In this document: piece after piece, positions 45,831 to 53,917 of the stretch
How the letters are laid out: each line of letters opens with the position of its first letter
How positions within the stretch are numbered: position 1 is the stretch's first letter
Made by a program: the position numbers and the translations under genes
The notes under the pieces: generated by a model
Databases searched by the model: none
The model's input: the letters and a program-made list of their open reading frames with translations, nothing else
Told to the model about the DNA's origin: nothing
Assembly: GCF_002741015.1 (NCBI RefSeq)
Contig: NZ_CP016616.1
Span: 3,939,501 to 4,003,500 of the forward strand
Length of the DNA stretch: 64,000 nucleotides
Direction: 5' to 3'
Source of the DNA: Microvirga ossetica
GTDB lineage: Bacteria; Pseudomonadota; Alphaproteobacteria; Rhizobiales; Beijerinckiaceae

Positions 45831-46727
45831 TTATGGCATAGCCTCGCGCGGAATGATCGCGCCGCGATGGCGCACGACCTGACCGGCGAGGCGATGGCCG
45901 GCCTGCGCCGCCGATCGGGGATCTTGGCCCGACAGGCGTGCATCGAGATAAGCCGCCGCGAAACTGTCGCCCGCCGCGGTCGTGTCGACAACGTCCTTGG
46001 CTGGCTTGCCCGGCACGAGAACGTCCTCGCCCTTCGTCAGGACGCGGCAGGTCAGGTCCGGATGCTTCAGGACGATTTCGGCCCGGTCCGAGAAGGCCAG
46101 GACCTCGTTCACACCATCGTCGCCGAACAGCAGGTCGAGGTCCTCGGTCGAGGCGAGAACGATGTCGGCGCAAGCGAAGGCCTGGCGGAAGGCTGCACGC
46201 GCGATGTCCCGGTCGGGCCATCCGCGCGGGCGGAAATTGGTGTCGAAGGCCACGCGCCTGCCGTTGGCGCGCGCTTCGCCAAGAACCGCGAACAGGCGCT
46301 CTCGCCCGTTGTCTCCGTAGAGCGAAAGGGAGATGCCCGAGAGGTAGATCATATCATAGGCCGGGAGCGCCGCGACGGTGTTCTCTCCTTCCGGCGCCTG
46401 GAACAGAAGGCGCGCGGCTGCCGTGTCGCGCCAATAGGAAAACCGGCGCTCGCCTTTCGCATCCGTCTGAATGATGTAGAGACCCGGCAGGCGCCCCTGC
46501 AGGCGCAGAACCCGGCCCGTGCCGACTCCCTCCGCATCCCAGGCTGCGATCAGCTCGTCGCTCCAGCTGTCGTCGCCGAGCGCGGTCACGTAGTCGACCG
46601 GCATGCCGAGACGGGAGAGGTAGATGGCCGTATTGAGCGTATCGCCGCCATAGCCTCGGGACAGCCTGCCGTCGGCCTCCTCCCGCAGCTCGATCATGCA
46701 TTCTCCGATGCAGGCGACCTTTGTCAT
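45831..46727 (-). CDS. kdgK: 2-dehydro-3-deoxygluconokinase (PfkB-family sugar kinase)
   Basis: A 298-residue ribokinase-family kinase. The N-terminus TKVACIGECMIEL and GGDTLNTAIYLSRLG (about 27-41) are typical of KDG kinases, and the PfkB signature with catalytic Asp is DTTAAGDSFAAAYLDARL (about 243-260). It phosphorylates KDG at O6. First gene of a two-gene unit with eda, which supports the specific assignment over fructokinase or ribokinase. The pair would serve breakdown of hexuronates, galactonate or similar sugar acids. Confidence 0.9.
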   Translation of the reverse strand: MTKVACIGECMIELREEADGRLSRGYGGDTLNTAIYLSRLGMPVDYVTALGDDSWSDELIAAWDAEGVGTGRVLRLQGRLPGLYIIQTDAKGERRFSYWRDTAAARLLFQAPEGENTVAALPAYDMIYLSGISLSLYGDNGRERLFAVLGEARANGRRVAFDTNFRPRGWPDRDIARAAFRQAFACADIVLASTEDLDLLFGDDGVNEVLAFSDRAEIVLKHPDLTCRVLTKGEDVLVPGKPAKDVVDTTAAGDSFAAAYLDARLSGQDPRSAAQAGHRLAGQVVRHRGAIIPREAMP

Positions 46728-47126
46728 GCTTTCACCGTGGCGTGTTTCCGATCCCTAGAGGGAAAGACTTGTGACATGTTCTTCTCGATCCCATAACCGC
46801 AACCATGCGGTTTTGCGACCGTTAAAGTGACATCCGGTTGCACAGGGATGTCCAGCCCCGATGGTCGCCAAGAATCAAGCATTCCCGAAATATTCGGCCT
46901 CCGTGCATTCGGCAGATGATTCTGTCTCGCATCCAAGCCTTGTCCGTCATCCGGGACGGGGCCGAATGGCTTCCCGGCCAGCATTCAAGCCTGAATTGAC
47001 GAGAAATCGACAAGTATCCCTCGACTATTGTGCGTAAAACCGACATTGCCACTTTAAATCTCGGATGAAAGCGCTAATGAGGATTTGCTGTCTTACGCAT
47101 CCACCGTATACGAGAAGGAGTTCCTG
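46728..47126. other. 399-bp divergent intergenic region between kdgK and the HU-like gene
   Basis: Promoters for both genes should lie here. TTGACG at 46995-47000 could be a -35 for the HU-like gene, but I see no good -10 at 16-18 bp. The stretch is less GC-rich than the surrounding genes, and contains no repeat of the families seen elsewhere and no convincing small gene. Confidence 0.5.
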
Positions 47127-47588
47127 ATGGCCAAGACTGCAACCAAGGTTTCCAAGAAGGCTCCGGCCAAGAAGGCTCCGGCCAAGAAGGCTGCGGCGCC
47201 GAAGGCTGCAGCAAAGGCAAAGACCGCGAAGGCGCCTGCCAAGGCTGCAAAGAAGGCTTCGGCGAAAACGGCAGTGAAGAAGACTGCAAAGGCTTCTGCC
47301 GCAACGGCTTCTCCGATTCTGACCCTGCGCCATATCGCGGAACGCCTCTCGGAGCTGCACGAGGTTCCCAAGCGCCAGGCCAATGAGATAATGGGCCAGG
47401 TGATCGAGATGATCGCCAAGAGCCTGAAGAAGGGCGACAAGATTCGCCTGTCCGGCCTCGGCATCCTGCAGGTGCGCAAGCGCGCTGCACGCATGGGCCG
47501 CAACCCGCAGACCGGCGAGCCGGTGAAGATCAAGGCTTCGAAGAAGATCGCCTTCCGCGCGGCCAAGGATCTCAAGGAATCGATCTAA
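47127..47588 (+). CDS. HU-family DNA-binding protein with an H1-like lysine/alanine-rich tail
   Basis: A 153-residue nucleoid protein. Residues about 1-70 form a tail built of KKAPAKKA and KAAAK repeats like the C-terminus of eukaryotic histone H1. Residues about 77-153 form an HU/IHF domain: TLRHIAERLSELHEVPKRQA, then GDKIRLSGLGILQVRKRAAR with the DNA-binding arm GRNPQTGEPVKIKASKKIAFR. The ATG at 47127 has AAGGAG 6 bp upstream; a start at 47085 is less likely. The tail probably adds non-specific DNA binding and compaction. It ends in its own terminator. Confidence 0.92.
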   Translation: MAKTATKVSKKAPAKKAPAKKAAAPKAAAKAKTAKAPAKAAKKASAKTAVKKTAKASAATASPILTLRHIAERLSELHEVPKRQANEIMGQVIEMIAKSLKKGDKIRLSGLGILQVRKRAARMGRNPQTGEPVKIKASKKIAFRAAKDLKESI

Positions 47589-47643
47589 GCGCCTGCGGCT
47601 GAAGACGGCGTTGCGTCCTCGCGCATAGCCTTTGCCTTTTCGT

Positions 47644-47682
47644 GAGCAAGACGGGTCTGCCCGTCTTGCTCATTTTCTTTTC
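47644..47682 (+). terminator. Rho-independent terminator of the HU-like gene
   Basis: A perfect 12-bp stem GAGCAAGACGGG / CCCGTCTTGCTC with a TCTG loop, followed by ATTTTCTTTT. It lies 55 bp after the stop codon. Confidence 0.92.
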
Positions 47683-47872
47683 AAGCCATGGCGGAGCGTT
47701 TATCCGGTTCCGGATCTGGAGAGCCCGGAGCATCGGGTCCGAAGTGGAATCCACTGTCGGGATGCGTCCAATGCTTCGTCGTTTATGCCGGTGCAGTATT
47801 CGGGGCGACCTGCAGGGCCGCGTCAGCGAAAAACCGAGTCCACTTTTCCGCATGGTGCTCTAGAACGGTATC

Positions 47873-48622
47873 GTGCACGCCGATCGTCCCCAGCCACCGC
47901 GCCGTTCCAGAATCGTCCCGGTTATTCTGGGGCGGCTCGCTCTTGCTGTGCTGCTGGGATTTGCGATCGTTGCCGGCCTGATCTGGGGTGAGGTCGTCGC
48001 AGTCCCGAACCGCCTCAATCCTTTCACGCCGCTGCGCGTCGCCGACTGTGCCAATTGGCTGACGCGCCTCAAGCTCGCCCGCCTCGAGCGGGACGATCCG
48101 CAGTGCCTTGCCGTGCTGGCGGATTCGCCCATCGCGCACAGGTCGGTGCCGGATCGGCCTGCGGAGCAGGGCTGCGGCTTATCCAATGCGGTCGAGGTTT
48201 CGAGGACATCCGTCGTTCTCAGCGGACGATTTACGGCGACGTGCCCGCTCACGGTGGCCTTGGCCCTGTTCGAAACGAATGTCTTGCGACCGGCGGCCCG
48301 GCAGCATTTCGGTCAGGACGTGGTGCGGGTCACGCATCTCGGCACGTATGCGTGCCGCAACATCAATCACAGTACAGAAGGCCGGCGCAGCGAGCACGCG
48401 ACGGCCAATGCCATCGACCTTGCGGGCTTCGTTCTTGCCGACGGGCAGCAAATCACGTTGAAAGACGATTGGTCCGGCAGCAACGCGCGCCGTTCCGAAT
48501 TTCTACGCGCCTTGAGAGATGGCGCCTGCGATTTCTTCGATGTGGTGCTCAGCCCCGATTACAACGAGGCTCACCGCGATCATTTTCATTTCGACATGGG
48601 ATCCTACCGGACGTGCCGGTAG
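47873..48622 (+). CDS. Extensin-family protein (membrane-anchored, M15-like metallopeptidase motifs)
   Basis: A 249-residue protein with an N-terminal membrane anchor or signal (VPVILGRLALAVLLGFAIVAGLIWG, about 15-39; key LALAVLLGF) and an extensin-like C-terminal domain. The domain has SEHATANAIDLAGF (His and Asp, about 178-191) and EAHRDHFHFDMG (about 232-243), the same HxxxxxxD...HxH zinc pattern seen in D-Ala-D-Ala peptidases of the M15/LAS group. Four or more cysteines suggest disulfides outside the cytoplasm. Start GTG at 47873, chosen because it places the anchor near the N-terminus. A cell-wall role is likely but unproven. Confidence 0.85.
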   Translation: MHADRPQPPRRSRIVPVILGRLALAVLLGFAIVAGLIWGEVVAVPNRLNPFTPLRVADCANWLTRLKLARLERDDPQCLAVLADSPIAHRSVPDRPAEQGCGLSNAVEVSRTSVVLSGRFTATCPLTVALALFETNVLRPAARQHFGQDVVRVTHLGTYACRNINHSTEGRRSEHATANAIDLAGFVLADGQQITLKDDWSGSNARRSEFLRALRDGACDFFDVVLSPDYNEAHRDHFHFDMGSYRTCR

Positions 48623-48662
48623 AAGCCAGGGGCCGGTCCCGACGCGGGACCGGACGCAGCGA

Positions 48663-48902
48663 TCAGTTGAATGCGTAGCTCGGTGCATCGCCCATCTGCG
48701 CAGCCCGTGCCGCCAGGATGAGCGCCTCTCCAAGCTCGAGCGCATGCTCGGGCGTCATCGCGACGGGCATCTGGTGGCGGATCCCCTGCTCGTATTCCTC
48801 AGGCGTCGTTGCGATTTCGATCACCATCATCGCGTCATGGCCGTCGAGCGTGCCGACGGAGAAGCTGGTGAGAGCGCCGATCAGGTCCATATCCGGTTTC
48901 AT
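48663..48902 (-). CDS. Hypothetical protein (79 aa)
   Basis: Unrecognised small soluble, acidic protein (MIEIATTPEEYEQGIRHQMP-like core, read as VIEIATTPEEYEQGIR, then ALELGEALILAARAAQMG). It has no signal peptide. AAGGGG lies 7 bp before the ATG, and the composition is protein-like, which supports it as real. It converges on the extensin-family gene. Confidence 0.65.
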   Translation of the reverse strand: MKPDMDLIGALTSFSVGTLDGHDAMMVIEIATTPEEYEQGIRHQMPVAMTPEHALELGEALILAARAAQMGDAPSYAFN

Positions 48903-49193
48903 GTTGTGCCCCTTGCGTAGCGTAAGAAATCTGTACCCGAATGGCCTTCCCCTGTCTGCTCTGCGTATAGAGAGTGGATTTTGTTACGTCTTTTTTTGCC
49001 TCCGACGGCCACTCCCTCCCGTCCGGGGCAGAGAGCCCGGAATGTGCCTGAATGCCTGTCGAATCCTTCATTTCGAAGGCAGGAGCCGCCGCTTTTATCG
49101 GCAGGAACGGCGCATCGAAACCCGGATTGGAGCGTTGACAAAAGCGATCTTGGCAGCGGATCGCAGGATCACGGGCCGGGGGCGGAGGTGGTC

Positions 49194-50009
49194 ATGGCGA
49201 ACAGGCTCCTGAGTGCTCTCGCGTTCCTTCTTCTCGCCGGCGACGCCCTGGCAGGTGGCCCCACAGGCGCCGAAACGCAGCTCGATGTCGCTCTTGTCAT
49301 TGCCGTCGACGTATCGTCTTCCATGGAGGGTGAGGAGCAGGGCCTGCAGCGCGAAGGCTTCATCGAAGCCTTCCGGTCGGCCCTCGTCCACGATGCCATC
49401 GAGAACGGCGCCTATGGCCGGATCGCGGTTACCTATATGGAATGGTCCGGTGTGAAGGATCAGCGGGTCCTCGTGCCGTGGACGATCATCGACAGCGCGG
49501 AAGGCGCGATTTCCTTTGCCAATCGGCTCGCCTATCAGCCGATCCGGCAAGCCGGAATGACGTCGATCTCGGGCGCGATCGATCAGGGCAGGAAGCTGTT
49601 CGAGCAGTTGGACGGCGCTCCGGCCCGCCGCGTGATCGACATTTCCGGCGACGGCCCCAACAACGATGGCCGTCACGTGACCTATGCGCGGGATGAGGCC
49701 GTTGACGATGGTGTCATCGTCAACGGCCTTCCGATCATGTTCAGGCGCACATCCGGCAGCATCGAGCTGGAAGATCTCGACCTCTATTACCGGGAATGCG
49801 TCATCGGCGGCGTCGGAGCCTTCGTCCTGCCGCTGCACGACCCCGAGCAATTCGCCATGGTCATCCGCACGAAGATCATGCGCGAGATCGCAAGCATCGG
49901 CGGTGCACGTCCTTTGATCGCTCCGGCCCAGACGACGATGCCCAGGATGAACTGCGTGACGGGCGAACGGCGCAGGCAGGAGGATCTGCTCAGCCAGGAA
50001 AGGAAATGA
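49194..50009 (+). CDS. DUF1194 protein with von Willebrand A-like fold, exported
   Basis: A 271-residue protein with a signal peptide (LLSALAFLLLAGDALAG, about 4-20). The vWA metal-ion-dependent adhesion site is seen as VDVSSSMEG (about 38-46; DxSxS). DISGDGPNND (about 149-158) is also conserved in DUF1194. The ATG at 49194 has GGAGGTG 4 bp upstream. The family is common in alphaproteobacteria and has no proven role; a protein-protein interaction module at the cell surface or in the periplasm is plausible. It converges on the esterase gene. Confidence 0.9.
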   Translation: MANRLLSALAFLLLAGDALAGGPTGAETQLDVALVIAVDVSSSMEGEEQGLQREGFIEAFRSALVHDAIENGAYGRIAVTYMEWSGVKDQRVLVPWTIIDSAEGAISFANRLAYQPIRQAGMTSISGAIDQGRKLFEQLDGAPARRVIDISGDGPNNDGRHVTYARDEAVDDGVIVNGLPIMFRRTSGSIELEDLDLYYRECVIGGVGAFVLPLHDPEQFAMVIRTKIMREIASIGGARPLIAPAQTTMPRMNCVTGERRRQEDLLSQERK

Positions 50010-50027
50010 CGCCTTGCACCGAGACGC

Positions 50028-51317
50028 TCACTTCATCAATCCTGCGGCTCTGAGTGCCTTGGTGATGACCGCGCCGATGTCGAGATGCGATGACGCGGAT
50101 TTGCTGCGGCCGTCTTTGGCGTTCTGCGTGGACGACGCCGCCAGCTCCTGCCACTCAGGCTCCAGTATCTCGGGTTCCAGCACCTCAGGTTCTTGCACCT
50201 TGGGTTCCTGCACCTCAGGCTTCTGCGCCTCGGGTGCGGAGACGACGATCGGATAGCCTTCATACGCCTTCCTTGAAACGGGCTTTTCGTCGGCTGGCTT
50301 TTGCGCGTCGTCGACGGAGAATTCCGTCAGACCCCAGAACTGCGCGATGCGATAGCTCGACGAGATCCCGACGTCGAGCAGAAACGGTCCTGCCGCGCCA
50401 TAGCTGTTCTCGTCGTTGCCGACAGCCAGCGGCGTGCCGTGCGCCATGCCGGTGATCACATATTCCTCGACGACGGTTTCGCCCGATGCATCCGTCCATG
50501 CACGGTGCGGATATCCGTCGACCGTGTCGCTGGAGGTCGGATCGGACGAGACCGCATGAACATTCGTCCATTGCTTGATGATCTCGCCCGCATTCATGGG
50601 CTTGACCGTGGCATCGGCGCTGCCGTGCCACACGGACACTTTCGGCCACGGGCCGCGATGCGGCGACGCATTGCGCACCAGATCGCCCCATTCGCGAGCC
50701 GACCGCGTTTGTCCCTGGAACATGCATTCGAAGGCTTCCGGAACGCTGGTGGCGCAGTGATAGGGCAGGCCTGCGACGATGGCACCGCCGGCGAACACCT
50801 CCGGATAGGTCGCCAGCATGGTCGATGTCATCGCTCCGCCGGCGGAAAGGCCGGTGACGAAGATGCGGCTGCTGTCGACGCCATGCCGTCGAACGGCATG
50901 CTCGACCATCTGACGGATCGAATGCGTCTCGCCGTGGTCGCGTTCGATGTCGCCGGGCTGAAACCAATTGAAGCAGCGCTTGGGATTGTTGGCCTCCTGC
51001 TGCTCGGCATAGAGCAGGACGAAACCGTAGCGATCGGCCAGCGCGGACCAGCCCGAGCCGTGATCGTAGCCGGCGGCCGTCTGCGTGCAGCCATGGAGAA
51101 CCACCACGAGGGCCGGGGAGGAGGAGACGCTGTCCGGCACATAGGTCAGCATGCGCAGATTGCCCGGATTGGAGCCGAAGCCGGCGGTCTCCGTGAGTCG
51201 GCTTGGAACGTCCGGCATGAGCAATGGGGATGTGGCGGCACCGGACGCTTCCATCACGGTTTCCCACTGGCGCCGGTAACGTCCCATTTGCTGAATCATT
51301 TTGCCTAAGCGCTGCAT
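50028..51317 (-). CDS. PHB-depolymerase-family esterase with a PEV-repeat tail
   Basis: A 429-residue alpha/beta hydrolase of the esterase/PHB depolymerase family. Landmarks are VVVLHGCTQTAAGYDHGSGW (about 71-90), the nucleophile Ser158 in VTGLSAGGAM, VWHGSADATVKPMN (Asp, about 229-242) and GMAHGTPLA (His, about 288-296). The tail (about 355-395) holds five-residue repeats of KPEVQ/EPEVLEPE type, then a short helical end. No signal peptide is visible, suggesting an intracellular enzyme acting on stored polyhydroxybutyrate or related esters. The upstream region is TGC-rich (51377-51416). Confidence 0.9.
   Translation of the reverse strand: MQRLGKMIQQMGRYRRQWETVMEASGAATSPLLMPDVPSRLTETAGFGSNPGNLRMLTYVPDSVSSSPALVVVLHGCTQTAAGYDHGSGWSALADRYGFVLLYAEQQEANNPKRCFNWFQPGDIERDHGETHSIRQMVEHAVRRHGVDSSRIFVTGLSAGGAMTSTMLATYPEVFAGGAIVAGLPYHCATSVPEAFECMFQGQTRSAREWGDLVRNASPHRGPWPKVSVWHGSADATVKPMNAGEIIKQWTNVHAVSSDPTSSDTVDGYPHRAWTDASGETVVEEYVITGMAHGTPLAVGNDENSYGAAGPFLLDVGISSSYRIAQFWGLTEFSVDDAQKPADEKPVSRKAYEGYPIVVSAPEAQKPEVQEPKVQEPEVLEPEILEPEWQELAASSTQNAKDGRSKSASSHLDIGAVITKALRAAGLMK
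50154..50239 (-). repeat. 15-bp tandem repeat inside the esterase gene
   Basis: About five and a half copies of a 15-bp unit (plus-strand forms CTCAGGCTCCAGTAT, CTCGGGTTCCAGCAC, CTCAGGTTCTTGCAC) stand head to tail. In frame they encode the PEVQE-type pentapeptide tail of the esterase, so length changes keep the reading frame. Confidence 0.85.
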
Positions 51318-51376
51318 GGTCGACTGGTCCTCTCGGGTAAGGGTTCTTTCGAAGAACGTCTTACATGGGGTCTATG

Positions 51377-51416
51377 TTGCAATGCACAATATTTTTGTTG
51401 CGGCGCAATGATGCAA
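51377..51416. promoter_or_regulatory. TGC-rich region upstream of the esterase gene, possible PhaR-type operator
   Basis: The stretch has TTGCAATGCACAA (51377-51389), the palindrome TTGC-GGC-GCAA (51398-51408) and TGCAA (51412-51416), separated by an AT-rich run. Repeated TGC/GCA motifs of this kind are bound by PhaR, the repressor of phasin and PHB genes, in several proteobacteria. Its place 60-100 bp before a PHB-depolymerase-family gene fits, but identification rests on pattern only. Confidence 0.4.
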
Positions 51417-51534
51417 AGATCGCCTCCGCTCTCCGGTCCTTGCGGGAGCTTGGCCGTTCCCAATCGGGTCGACGCGGTAAGAGCTGTCTTCAAGAGTTGG
51501 TAAATGCGGAACCGGCCCTGTCAGTTCATGACGT

Positions 51535-51563
51535 AAAAAAGGCCGGGAGATGTCCCGGCCTTT
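51535..51563 (-). terminator. Terminator of the DEAD-box helicase gene
   Basis: Perfect 8-bp arms GGCCGGGA / TCCCGGCC with loop GATG. On the minus strand the hairpin is followed by TTTTTT, 9 bp after the helicase stop codon. The plus-strand side has only TTT. Confidence 0.9.
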
Positions 51564-51571
51564 CGCTCGCA

Positions 51572-53395
51572 TCACGGATGTTTGTTCGGAGCTCGCTTCT
51601 TGTCCTTCGGCCCCTTGCGGTCCTTGAACGGCTTGCCGTCCCTCTCGCCCTTCTGTGCCGGGGGATGAGCATCGCGCTTGGGGCCGCCTTTGCCCTTCGG
51701 CCCGCTCCACGGCTTGGCATCGCGCGGTTTGCCAGGGCCGGCTTCCGCCGGCTCGATGCGGATGTCCTCGTCGTTGGTCTTGCGCGCGGCGGAGGCGAAT
51801 TTCGAAGCGTGGGATTTGACGATCTCGAACTTCGTCTCGCGGTCGAAGATCTTGATCGATCCGATCTCCTTCTTCGTCACGTGGCCGAGGCGGCAGATGA
51901 TCGGCAGGAGCCAGCGGGGATCGGCATTGTTGCGCCGGCCGACGCTCATGCGGAACCACACCATGTCTTCCGAGGAACGCTCGAACCCGCCCTCGGATGA
52001 ATCCCGGCCCCTGTCCTTGAAGCCTCGGGTGCGATCGTCCTGCCGCTCGCGCTTGTCCTTGCGCTGACGCGGCTCGCGGTCCAAGCCGGTGTCCATGATC
52101 TCCTCGGGAGCGGGCAGCCGCGACCGGTTGAAGCGCACGAGGGCATTGGCGATCTCCTCCGCAGAGCGTTCGGCCAGAAGCGCCCGTGCCATGGCGAGAT
52201 CCTCCTCCGTCGTCTCCTCGGTGAAGATCGGGTCCTGCATCAGGCGATCGCGATCGCGCAGACGGATTTCGTCGGCGGAGGGAGGGCCTGCCCAGGTCAC
52301 GTCGACGCCGGCCATGTCCACGAGCCTCTCGGCCTTGCGGCGGCGGGTATAGGGCACGAGCATCACGCAGACGCCTTTTCGCCCGGCGCGGCCCGTGCGG
52401 CCGCTGCGGTGCAGGAGCGTCTCGTGATCGTTCGGCAGGTCGAAATGGATGACGAGGCCGAGATCGGGCAGGTCGATGCCGCGGGCGGCGACATCGGTGG
52501 CCACGCAGACCCGGGCGCGGCCGTCGCGCAGCGATTGTAGGGCATTGCTGCGCTCGTTCTGGGTCAGCTCGCCCGAGAGCGCCACCACCGAGAAGCCGCG
52601 CTCCATCAGGCTGGCATGCAGGTGCCGTACCGCCTCACGGGTGTGGCAGAACACCATGGCGCCGCGGCTCTCGTAGAAGCGCAGCACGTTAACGACCCCA
52701 TGCTCGACTTCGTGGGGGGCGATCCTGAGCGCACGGTACTCGATGTCGCCATGCGGCTCGTTCTCGACCAGCGTGTCGATGCGGTGTGCGTCGCGCTGAT
52801 AGCGCCGCGCCAGGGCGACGATGTTCTTCGGCAGGGTCGCGGAGAACAGGAGGGTGCGGCGATCCTCCGGCGTGGCGTCGAGAATGAATTCCAGGTCCTC
52901 GCGGAAACCGAGATCGAGCATCTCGTCGGCCTCGTCGAGCACGACGACGCGCATCTTCGAGGTGTCGAGGCGCCCGCGCTCCAGATGGTCGCGCAGGCGG
53001 CCCGGCGTCCCGACCACGATGTGGCAGCCATCGGCCAGCGCCCGCTGCTCCCGGCGCACATCCATGCCGCCGACGCAGGAGACGACCCGGGCACCCGCCG
53101 GGCCATAGAGCCAGATCAGCTCCCGGTTGACCTGGAGGGCAAGTTCGCGGGTCGGGGCGATGATGAGCGCCAGGGGCTCGCGGGGGGCATCGAAGCGTTC
53201 GGCGTCGCCGAGCAGGGTGGAGGCCATGGCGAGGCCGTAGGCCACCGTCTTGCCTGAGCCGGTCTGTGCGGAGACGAGGAGATCGTGGTCAAGCGCCTCC
53301 GGCTGGAGAACCGCCGCCTGGACGGGGGTCGGGTCGTTGTAGCCGCGATCGGCGAGGGCACGTTCGAGGCTGGGATTGGACTTCGGAAATGGCAT
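51572..53395 (-). CDS. DEAD-box RNA helicase with DbpA-type RNA-binding domain
   Basis: A 607-residue ATP-dependent RNA helicase. Motifs in order: Q motif and motif I AQTGSGKT (about 42-49), PTRELALQV, GTPGRLRDHL, DEAD (LDEADEMLDLG, about 151-161), SATLP, and in the second domain ATDVAARGIDLP and HRSGRTGRAGR. A DbpA-like RNA-binding domain (about 465-540, MVWFRMSVGRRNNADPRWLL) follows an Arg/Asp-rich linker, then a strongly basic Lys/Pro/Gly tail. Relatives help 50S ribosome assembly. I use the ATG at 53395, which starts just before the Q motif; one at 53431 would add twelve residues. Confidence 0.93.
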   Translation of the reverse strand: MPFPKSNPSLERALADRGYNDPTPVQAAVLQPEALDHDLLVSAQTGSGKTVAYGLAMASTLLGDAERFDAPREPLALIIAPTRELALQVNRELIWLYGPAGARVVSCVGGMDVRREQRALADGCHIVVGTPGRLRDHLERGRLDTSKMRVVVLDEADEMLDLGFREDLEFILDATPEDRRTLLFSATLPKNIVALARRYQRDAHRIDTLVENEPHGDIEYRALRIAPHEVEHGVVNVLRFYESRGAMVFCHTREAVRHLHASLMERGFSVVALSGELTQNERSNALQSLRDGRARVCVATDVAARGIDLPDLGLVIHFDLPNDHETLLHRSGRTGRAGRKGVCVMLVPYTRRRKAERLVDMAGVDVTWAGPPSADEIRLRDRDRLMQDPIFTEETTEEDLAMARALLAERSAEEIANALVRFNRSRLPAPEEIMDTGLDREPRQRKDKRERQDDRTRGFKDRGRDSSEGGFERSSEDMVWFRMSVGRRNNADPRWLLPIICRLGHVTKKEIGSIKIFDRETKFEIVKSHASKFASAARKTNDEDIRIEPAEAGPGKPRDAKPWSGPKGKGGPKRDAHPPAQKGERDGKPFKDRKGPKDKKRAPNKHP

Positions 53396-53449
53396 GAGAG
53401 TATGGCTGAACCGTATCTGGGGAGCCCCCATGGGCTCCGGGAATGATCA

Positions 53450-53758
53450 TCAGCCTGAGGCAGCGGCGTCGTCTATCTCGTCGATGGACACCAGGAACAC
53501 GACATCGATGTCGAGGTCGTCGTCATCGTCTTCGTCGACCTCGTCCTCTTCGTCCAGGGCTTCATAGAAGGCATCGATCTCGTCTTCCGATGCGGGCCGT
53601 GTCGCCAAGGTAGCTGAACCGTCCCAAAGGGAGCGGCTCTCGCTCTTAAACGACTTCAGGTCATCTTTAAAGCTCTCGCTGAGAAAGAGTTCGCGGGCCT
53701 GTTCTTCATCTGCATTCGTCACGGCAACGGCCTTGCCGTCTATTTCTAGGGTGACCAT
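53450..53758 (-). CDS. Hypothetical acidic protein (102 aa)
   Basis: No family recognised. The N-terminal half (VTLEIDGKAVAVTNADEEQA and an FLSESFKDDLKSFKSE helix) looks folded, and the C-terminal third is highly acidic (EEDEVDEDDDDDLDIDVVF). It has no signal peptide. It lies 54 bp upstream of the helicase gene on the same strand and may be cotranscribed with it; the acidic patch could bind basic partners such as the helicase tail (inference only). Confidence 0.7.
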   Translation of the reverse strand: MVTLEIDGKAVAVTNADEEQARELFLSESFKDDLKSFKSESRSLWDGSATLATRPASEDEIDAFYEALDEEDEVDEDDDDDLDIDVVFLVSIDEIDDAAASG

Positions 53759-53917
53759 GGCCTTCCCTTCACCACTACAAGTTCGTCAGAGCACTAACGC
53801 TCAGGTCTGAAATTGGATCAAATCGAGCCGGAGCAAGCCCTTCAGGCTCTCCAAGGGTGTGAAAAGCCGTTAAGACCAGTATGGACATGAGGCGACCAAT
53901 ATGAGACCAGTTAGCCT

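Noticed and set aside
50154..50239. Short direct repeats considered as a CRISPR-like array
   Set aside because: The 15-bp units are contiguous without spacers and are in frame within the esterase gene, encoding its repeat tail.
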